In this document: positions 8,028-12,135 of the stretch, in pieces | Numbering within the stretch: the stretch's first letter is position 1 | Layout: the number at the start of each line of letters is the position of its first letter | DNA from: JBELHJ01 sp042091495 | GTDB lineage: Bacteria > Bacteroidota > Bacteroidia > Flavobacteriales > Flavobacteriaceae | Length of the DNA: 12,135 nucleotides | Direction: 5' to 3' | Assembly (NCBI GenBank): GCA_042091495.1 | Contig: JBELHJ010000063.1 | Span: forward strand, 1-12,135 | Program-made: the position numbers and the translations under genes | The notes under the pieces: model-generated | Database searches by the model: none | The model's input: only the letters and a program-made list of their open reading frames with translations | Told to the model about the DNA's origin: nothing

Positions 8028-8498
8028 ATGGAACTTATAGATTTTAAAGAACTGTTATTAGATATTGCCGTATGTGCTATTGCATGTGACGGAGATATTG
8101 ATCAAAGGGAAATTGAAGCCCTTCATAAAATAGAAAAGAACTCACCTTACTTTTCTTCAACAGATTTAACTAATGCTTTAGAGGCTTCACTTCAAACTTG
8201 CAAAGCAGATATTGATGCTTTTAAAAAAAATGTATTTGATAAGTTAGAGAATAATACGCTTAACCCTGTGCAAGAACTTACTTCATTGGAAATATCTTTA
8301 AGAATTATAAGAGCTGATGCAAAAGAAGAGGATAGTGAAAAGAACTTTATAAACGAGTTGAGAGCTCACTTGGAATTAGATGATTTTATAATACATCAGC
8401 GCTTTGGTGACATTGAGTATCTAAAACCTAAACAATCTGAGTTTAAATCTACTAGATCAGATGATAACATAACTGAGGAAATTGATAAATCTAATTGA
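8028..8498 (+). CDS. TerB-like helical protein
   Basis: 156 residues, acidic, soluble, all-helical by composition. The segment 9-40, with 'DIAVCAIACDGDIDQREIEAL', carries the TerB signature: a hydrophobic helix, then Asp21-Gly22-Asp23 and Asp25/Glu28, a likely metal-binding turn, then the next helix. A second acidic motif further on ('LRIIRADAKEEDSEKNFINEL', about 90-112) fits the internal twofold symmetry of the TerB fold. TerB domains occur in tellurite/stress-response loci and in the membrane J-protein DjlA, so a stand-alone TerB-like gene among J-like genes makes sense as a partner or sensor. It starts 16 bp after the AAA+ gene and ends 3 bp before the next start. The family assignment is by motif only. 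Confidence 0.7.
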   Translation: MELIDFKELLLDIAVCAIACDGDIDQREIEALHKIEKNSPYFSSTDLTNALEASLQTCKADIDAFKKNVFDKLENNTLNPVQELTSLEISLRIIRADAKEEDSEKNFINELRAHLELDDFIIHQRFGDIEYLKPKQSEFKSTRSDDNITEEIDKSN

Positions 8499-8501
8499 AA
8501 T

Positions 8502-9077
8502 ATGGGCTTATTTAATTTATTCAAAAAAAAAACATTAGCAGAAAAGAATGCTGAAAGAGCAAAGAAAATAAGAAATAGGATTATCATCCATGAAAAGCAT
8601 AGTATGATGCATCAAATGATAATTTCAGTTCCTCATGACGCATCTTTTAAAGATGAAAACCCAGATGGAGAGGGTCCTTTTGGATTAACCAAGTCTAATC
8701 CAATTCCTGTACATGGAATAGATAATATACCGGCCTACATGGATAAGTTGCGTTATAGGTATGAATCAAAATCTAGATCTGATGCATACTCATTTAACCC
8801 AATAGATTTTGTCAGAACAAGTGACTCTGATAAATCAAAAATAGGTTCAAAAAAACCTAATGCTCCTGTTTTCGCTTCAAGTACTTCTTCCCCCAACATA
8901 AAAGGCGCTATTGACGTTTATAACCTTTATTCAATTAGTGGTGAAATGTTAGCGAAAATTTATGTAAACAGTTATTCATTAAAGACGTCAAATAAGGTGC
9001 CAGACGGTTTTTTCCATCGAGATGAAATTCCTGCCGTTAGAGATACTAAGGTTTTAACGGAGTTATTAAAAAAATAA
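8502..9077 (+). CDS. Uncharacterised soluble protein with 'SNPIPVHG' motif
   Basis: 191 residues, not recognised. The N-terminus is very basic (about 8-30, including KKK and AERAKKIRNR). It is followed by a region that looks constrained: 'DGEGPFGLTKSNPIPVHGI' (about 51-69), then 'IPAYMDKLRYRYESKSRSDA' (72-91), rich in aromatic and basic residues. A Ser/Lys/Pro-rich middle (about 105-132) is probably flexible. The C-terminal part (about 135-191) has alternating hydrophobic residues ('VYNLYSISGEMLAKIYVNSYS') suggesting beta strands. No signal peptide or membrane helix is present, so it is likely cytosolic. It lies 3 bp after the TerB-like gene and 2 bp before a J-like gene, so it is almost certainly co-translated with them. 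A run of ten A at 8523-8532 falls early in the frame. No function is proposed. Confidence 0.75.
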   Translation: MGLFNLFKKKTLAEKNAERAKKIRNRIIIHEKHSMMHQMIISVPHDASFKDENPDGEGPFGLTKSNPIPVHGIDNIPAYMDKLRYRYESKSRSDAYSFNPIDFVRTSDSDKSKIGSKKPNAPVFASSTSSPNIKGAIDVYNLYSISGEMLAKIYVNSYSLKTSNKVPDGFFHRDEIPAVRDTKVLTELLKK

Positions 9078-9079
9078 AT

Positions 9080-9757
9080 ATGAATCACCACTTTGAAACT
9101 CTTGGTTTAGACAATAATGCAACCCAGCAAGAAATTCAAGAGGCTTACGAACGTTTGTCAAAAGAATTAGCACCTGAAAATAACAATAACGAAGATTTTT
9201 TTAAAGATGAATACAAAAAAATCCAAGAAGCATATAACGCTTTAAGTCATAGCTCGATTTTGAAGAATAGTGGTTCAACAAAATCCTTTAATAATACTAA
9301 TAGTGATAAATCTAACTCAAATGCATCAGGCTCAGTAACTGTAACTATTTCTTCCGAGAAAATAGAGGAGCTCAAAAATAAAAAACTAGATACAATTCAA
9401 ACCACTTCTGTCCCTAATGGTTTAAAAACATTGAGTGTACTAAGTATGATTGGCTCGGGATTCTGTGCGTTATCATTTTTACGTCAAACGTTTTCTGGTT
9501 TTGGTGGCTTTGGTTTTAATTTTTTAATTTTTACTGTCCCATTTGTATTAAAATTTATCGGCGCAATGAAAATGTTTAAAGGAAAAAAAGCTGGTTATAA
9601 AACTTATTTGGTTCCTAGTATTGTCTTAAATGTTCTTTTAGGTTCGAGTATTGTAACCGGTTACCAAAATAATAATCTGATAGGTTCAATTTTGTTTGTT
9701 GGTTCGATGATTATTTTTTCAATAATTTTTTACAATTACAAAGATGATTTGAAATAA
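9080..9757 (+). CDS. J-like domain protein with four transmembrane helices (HPD lost)
   Basis: 225 residues. Residues 1-60 are a J-like head ('HFETLGLDNNATQQEIQEAYERLSKEL ...' in outline, ending 'EAYNALSHSSIL') in which Leu30-Ala31-Pro32 occupies the HPD position. A Ser/Asn/Thr-rich linker (about 62-112) separates it from a compact hydrophobic part with likely helices near 113-133, 140-163, 172-193 and 200-217. Gly/Phe-rich turns such as 'FSGFGGFGFNF' (about 137-147) lie between the first two. Both ends should be cytosolic, so the head is available to the Hsp70. It is paralogous in the head to the proteins encoded at 378-1223, 9788 and 10372, but its membrane part is different and shorter than that of the minus-strand gene. 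It starts 2 bp after the preceding gene. Confidence 0.85.
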   Translation: MNHHFETLGLDNNATQQEIQEAYERLSKELAPENNNNEDFFKDEYKKIQEAYNALSHSSILKNSGSTKSFNNTNSDKSNSNASGSVTVTISSEKIEELKNKKLDTIQTTSVPNGLKTLSVLSMIGSGFCALSFLRQTFSGFGGFGFNFLIFTVPFVLKFIGAMKMFKGKKAGYKTYLVPSIVLNVLLGSSIVTGYQNNNLIGSILFVGSMIIFSIIFYNYKDDLK

Positions 9758-9787
9758 AAATCAATTATTATTTTAAAATTTAAATTT

Positions 9788-10372
9788 ATGAAAAAACATT
9801 ATGATGTCTTAGGTCTAAAAAAAGGAGCTTCTCAAGAAGCAATTCAAGAAGCTTATGATAAACTTAGTAAAGAATTAGACCCTGCTAACAACGATAATAA
9901 AGAGTTTTTTGTTGAAGAATATAAAAAAGTTCAAGAGGCCTATAAAGCTTTGAGTAATTCTTCGATTCTCGCTACAGAAAAAGGTTCTAAAAGCCATAAA
10001 AGTCAAGATATTGATTTAAAGCAAAAGGAGTTGTTAAATGATCAGCCTCCTAAAATTAAATCAAAAACTTCAAAACGTGATTATGCATTTGGAGGTCTTT
10101 TATTTTTTATTGCCACAGGCATCTGGGGAGTTTTTTTACAAAACATGGGGTTCTTTGTCCCCAGTGATGATTATACACAAAAGGTAAGAGTTGTAAATAC
10201 AGTTGACACCTATGTAAATGGGGGAGATCTAAACGTCTCTGGAAATTTAGATATAGGTAATACGGTTGATGTGAATTTGCAAGCCATAAATGGCAACTAC
10301 AATGCCTTTTATAATTCACCTGATAAACATGAAGATGAATATTACAGAATACCTGTTTATACCTATGAATAA
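9788..10372 (+). CDS. J-like domain protein with single transmembrane helix and short extracytosolic tail
   Basis: 194 residues. The head (1-60) is the same J-like type, with Leu30-Asp31-Pro32 where HPD is expected. A basic linker (about 64-96, ending in KSKTSKRD) precedes one membrane helix at about 99-120, so the C-terminal 70 residues should lie outside the cytosol. That tail contains a repetitive beta-like stretch (about 140-165: 'NGGDLNVSGNLDIGNTVDVN') and ends in an acidic/tyrosine-rich sequence. The 30-bp AT-rich spacer before it is the longest within the plus-strand group, but it contains neither a terminator-like hairpin nor a clear promoter. The TAA overlaps the ATG of the next gene by one base. 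It is probably a signal-linking adaptor: cytosolic chaperone contact, external sensing or binding tail. Confidence 0.85.
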   Translation: MKKHYDVLGLKKGASQEAIQEAYDKLSKELDPANNDNKEFFVEEYKKVQEAYKALSNSSILATEKGSKSHKSQDIDLKQKELLNDQPPKIKSKTSKRDYAFGGLLFFIATGIWGVFLQNMGFFVPSDDYTQKVRVVNTVDTYVNGGDLNVSGNLDIGNTVDVNLQAINGNYNAFYNSPDKHEDEYYRIPVYTYE

Positions 10373-11205
10373 TGAAAAATTATTATGAGATACTTGACCT
10401 AGATGAAGGTGCCTCCAAAGAAGAAATTCGGGAAGCGTATGAGCGTTTATCTAAAGAATTAGACCCTAAAAACAATAACGACCAAGAATTTTTTAAAGAA
10501 GAGTATAAAAAAGTACAGGAGGCCTATAAAGCTTTGCATAATTCTTCTATGTTGGCCACAAAGAAAGGGGCAAAACAGCTGGTTAAAAAACCAAACCCTT
10601 CTTCTAAAAATATTAATAATAATACGAAAACACCAATTGAAGAAATTCCAAGAAACCCAGTTTTAAAAAAAGGTATTATTATATCTATCTCCATTATTGC
10701 CATCGGTATTGTTGCTTATTTCATGTATAATGTTCCAGCAACATATCAGTACGATGAAGTTGTTTTTAATAAAGGGTTAGTGTATTTAAAAAAAGATATG
10801 TCTTTGCTAACTGGAAAGATTAATAGTAAATATTACAAAGGCGAAGTTATTAATGGTAAAAAAGAAGGATTGCATAGGGACTGGCACTCTAACGGACAGC
10901 TTGAAGAAGAAGTAAGTTATGTAGATGGCAAAAGCCAAGGATTATCTAGGAATTGGTACTCTAATGGACAGCTTNNNNNNNNNNNNNNNNNNNNNNNNNN
11001 NNNNNNNNNNNNNNNNNNNNNNNNNNNNNNNNNNNNNNNNNNNNNNNNNNNNNNNNNNNNNNNNNNNNNNNNNNGAATTGACACTCTAATGTACAGCTTC
11101 AAGCAGAATTTTGGCTCAAGAACTGACAGCTTATTCAAGGAGAAGGTTATTAAAATGATACGTTTTAACATAATTAATAAATTAACAATTGGAAAACATA
11201 ACTAA
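10372..11205 (+). CDS. J-like domain protein with transmembrane helix and extracytosolic MORN/YwqK-type repeats (interrupted by assembly gap)
   Basis: Residues 1-201 are certain. The J-like head (1-60) has Leu30-Asp31-Pro32 instead of HPD. A linker and a basic 'LKK' lead to a membrane helix (101-119). From about 134 on there are MORN_2/YwqK-type repeats ('LLTGKI', 'GEVINGKKEGLHRDWHSNGQL', 'VDGKSQGLSRNWYSNGQL') that should lie outside the cytosol. Bases 10975-11074 are N, so the frame beyond is arbitrary. The coordinates given follow the frame through exactly 100 N to the TAA at 11205, but the sequence just after the gap matches the repeat in a different frame, where TGA replaces the conserved TGG at 11079-11081. 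The C-terminal 40-odd residues of this model are therefore doubtful; the gene may end earlier (for example at 11151-11153 or before), or be degraded. Such repeats are usually binding surfaces. Confidence 0.65.
   Translation: MKNYYEILDLDEGASKEEIREAYERLSKELDPKNNNDQEFFKEEYKKVQEAYKALHNSSMLATKKGAKQLVKKPNPSSKNINNNTKTPIEEIPRNPVLKKGIIISISIIAIGIVAYFMYNVPATYQYDEVVFNKGLVYLKKDMSLLTGKINSKYYKGEVINGKKEGLHRDWHSNGQLEEEVSYVDGKSQGLSRNWYSNGQLXXXXXXXXXXXXXXXXXXXXXXXXXXXXXXXXXXIDTLMYSFKQNFGSRTDSLFKEKVIKMIRFNIINKLTIGKHN
10879..10902 (+). repeat. MORN-type coding repeat, copy 1
   Basis: This 24-bp stretch encodes D-W-H-S-N-G-Q-L. It recurs 72 bp downstream (24 codons) at 10951-10974 with 20 of 24 bases identical, and a degenerate copy appears after the assembly gap at 11076-11099. 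The 24-residue period fits MORN_2/YwqK repeats. Confidence 0.75.
10951..10974 (+). repeat. MORN-type coding repeat, copy 2 (abuts assembly gap)
   Basis: Encodes N-W-Y-S-N-G-Q-L, the second unit of the 72-bp-period repeat. The N run begins at the next base, which fits an assembler stopping inside a tandem repeat of unknown copy number. Confidence 0.75.
10975..11074. other. Assembly gap of 100 N
   Basis: Exactly 100 consecutive N, the conventional placeholder for a scaffold gap of unknown length. It falls inside a tandem repeat, so the true sequence probably holds one or more further repeat units. Reading frames cannot be carried across it. Confidence 0.97.
11076..11099 (+). repeat. MORN-type repeat, degenerate copy after the gap
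   Basis: Matches copy 2 at 21 of 24 bases, but reads N-stop-H-S-N-V-Q-L in the repeat frame: TGA for Trp and GTA for Gly. A second in-frame TGA follows at 11124-11126, before another Gln-Leu. It is either sequencing error at a contig end or decay of the repeat tail. Confidence 0.55.
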
Positions 11206-12058
11206 TTTAGACATAAAGCGACAGCGTGCTGGACTCACAAAGGAGCTTTCTGCCTTTTCTATTGTTGGGATGTACAAAAAGTCCTCAATGAAGGCTAAAT
11301 TAGAACTGATTGGTCTTATAGAAGCTCTAAAGCATAGAGAGAAAAATTATTATGAAGCGCTTGACTTAATTTTTGAACTTGAAAAAGTAAAAGATATAAG
11401 CGGTATTATTTCAAAGCTTTCCAAACAAAAATTAGATATAAAAGTTTTGTCGGATGTAGAGCGCTTGGCAATGACTCCAAAAATAAATATAAAACCTCAA
11501 AGCAAAGATGATTCACCTAAACAGGAGCAGTCTTATTTCCAAAAAAATAAATTTTCGGTTTTGGTGATTTCTAGCTTTGCAGCTTTGTTTCTTATTGTTT
11601 TAATCTTAAATAGCAGTTCTAATGCAGCCCAAGATGAGACCGTAGCCATTGAAAAAGTTTCTAAAAAAGAAACCTATATACCCTTATACCCTGAGTTTGG
11701 GCATAAATTTGTTAACACTAACATTAATGGAATCCCTACTACTTTTATGTTAGACACTGGAGCTTCGACATCAACTATTTCAGAGTCCTACTTAAACAAA
11801 CACATCCGTTCTGGTTTTATGAACCGGTCTACAAATTTTATTAGAAATGCGTTTTATACAATGGCCAACGGCAACAGTGTAAGAGCTGAAGTTTGGCAAT
11901 TTCCATCAATAACTTTAGGACCAAAAACAATCTATAATGTAGAGATTGCAGTCATGGAAGGGATAGGGAGTGATGAATTTCTAATGGGTATGTCAACCAT
12001 TGAAAAACTAGGGCGCACTACGATTGATTTAAATAACAATATGATAATTATTCAATAG
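11189..12058 (+). CDS. Membrane-anchored retropepsin-like aspartic protease
   Basis: 289 residues from a TTG start. The N-terminal part (1-100) is helical, charged and probably cytosolic; a basic stretch and a transmembrane helix follow (about 122-141). The C-terminal domain (about 155-289) lies outside the cytosol and is a clan AA, retropepsin-like aspartic protease: 'TFMLDTGASTSTIS' contains the catalytic Asp189-Thr190-Gly191, and 'LMGMSTIEKLGRTTIDL' is the matching second signature. The layout resembles the TIGR02281-type family, which works as a dimer with one Asp per chain. The start is uncertain: a TAA lies two codons upstream of the TTG, no Shine-Dalgarno is visible, and the first in-frame ATG is codon 28 (11270). 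A single-base error in 'CAATTGG' would create an ATG at the same place. Possible roles are cleavage of periplasmic domains of neighbouring membrane proteins or of misfolded substrates; this is inference. Confidence 0.82.
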   Translation: MENITNLDIKRQRAGLTKELSAFSIVGMYKKSSMKAKLELIGLIEALKHREKNYYEALDLIFELEKVKDISGIISKLSKQKLDIKVLSDVERLAMTPKINIKPQSKDDSPKQEQSYFQKNKFSVLVISSFAALFLIVLILNSSSNAAQDETVAIEKVSKKETYIPLYPEFGHKFVNTNINGIPTTFMLDTGASTSTISESYLNKHIRSGFMNRSTNFIRNAFYTMANGNSVRAEVWQFPSITLGPKTIYNVEIAVMEGIGSDEFLMGMSTIEKLGRTTIDLNNNMIIIQ

Positions 12059-12135
12059 TTAATAGTTTACGTTATTAAACATTACAAAGTAATAACACTA
12101 CTAAAATTATTCCCAAGGATAAAAAATTATTCTTG
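12059..12135. other. AT-rich downstream sequence, no gene seen
   Basis: Seventy-seven bases after the last stop. They contain a weak inverted repeat (GTTTA at 12065-12069, TAAAC at 12076-12080) and a 10-bp direct repeat AAAATTATTC (12103-12112 and 12123-12132) with a 20-bp period. The stem is too short and AT-rich to call a terminator, and no coding frame is evident. Confidence 0.4.

Noticed and set aside
10100..10320. Minus-strand frame of 70 codons at 10107-10319
   Set aside because: It is a shadow of the J-like gene on the plus strand, with no start context or domain.
1271..12058. Classification as a tellurite resistance (ter) operon
   Set aside because: Only the TerB-like gene fits; no TerC, TerD-type or TerA/E/F/Z-like proteins are present.
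12061..12135. Terminator or operator formed by the GTTTA/TAAAC inverted repeat and the AAAATTATTC direct repeat
   Set aside because: A 5-bp AT-rich stem and a 10-bp A/T repeat are expected by chance in sequence of this composition.

Overview
The window is AT-rich and densely coding. Start codons are preceded by A/T-rich sequence with no Shine-Dalgarno-like stretch, and the signal peptides end in '-GQ'. Both are typical of Bacteroidota, probably a flavobacterium; this is inferred from style, not from a marker gene. No rRNA, tRNA, CRISPR, integrase or transposase was seen.

Layout: two divergent gene groups leave a 47-bp intergenic gap (1224-1270). To the left, on the minus strand, lie a four-helix membrane protein with an N-terminal J-like domain (378-1223) and the start of a secreted protein that runs off the window (1-378); stop and start overlap by one base. 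To the right, on the plus strand, ten genes run in one direction with spacings of about -1 to 30 bp from 1271 to the assembly gap, a probable operon. In order they are: a J-like/zinc-ribbon/membrane protein (1271-2680); a membrane-anchored GrpE-like protein (2699-3721); an 841-residue Hsp70 (3730-6255); a pseudokinase fused to a AAA+ ATPase (6272-8011); a TerB-like protein (8028-8498); an unrecognised cytosolic protein (8502-9077); three more J-like membrane proteins (9080-9757, 9788-10372, 10372 onward); and a membrane-anchored retropepsin-like aspartic protease (11189-12058). A 100-N gap (10975-11074) interrupts the third of these J-like genes inside MORN-type repeats.

Interpretation: the operon looks like a private, membrane-tethered Hsp70 machine. 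It has its own Hsp70, a GrpE-type head on a transmembrane stalk facing the cytosol, and five J-like proteins. None of the five has the HPD tripeptide that normally stimulates Hsp70. The four short J-like proteins are paralogues with nearly the same cytosolic head, each joined to a different membrane or extracytosolic module, which suggests interchangeable adaptors that bring the Hsp70 to different membrane or periplasmic inputs. The AAA+ protein carries a kinase fold that has lost its catalytic residues, so it probably acts as a scaffold or sensor in front of an intact ATPase motor. TerB-like and aspartic protease genes add possible stress-sensing and proteolytic arms. The parts are supported by motifs. 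The idea that they form one envelope-stress, quality-control or defence system rests on gene order and is inference.
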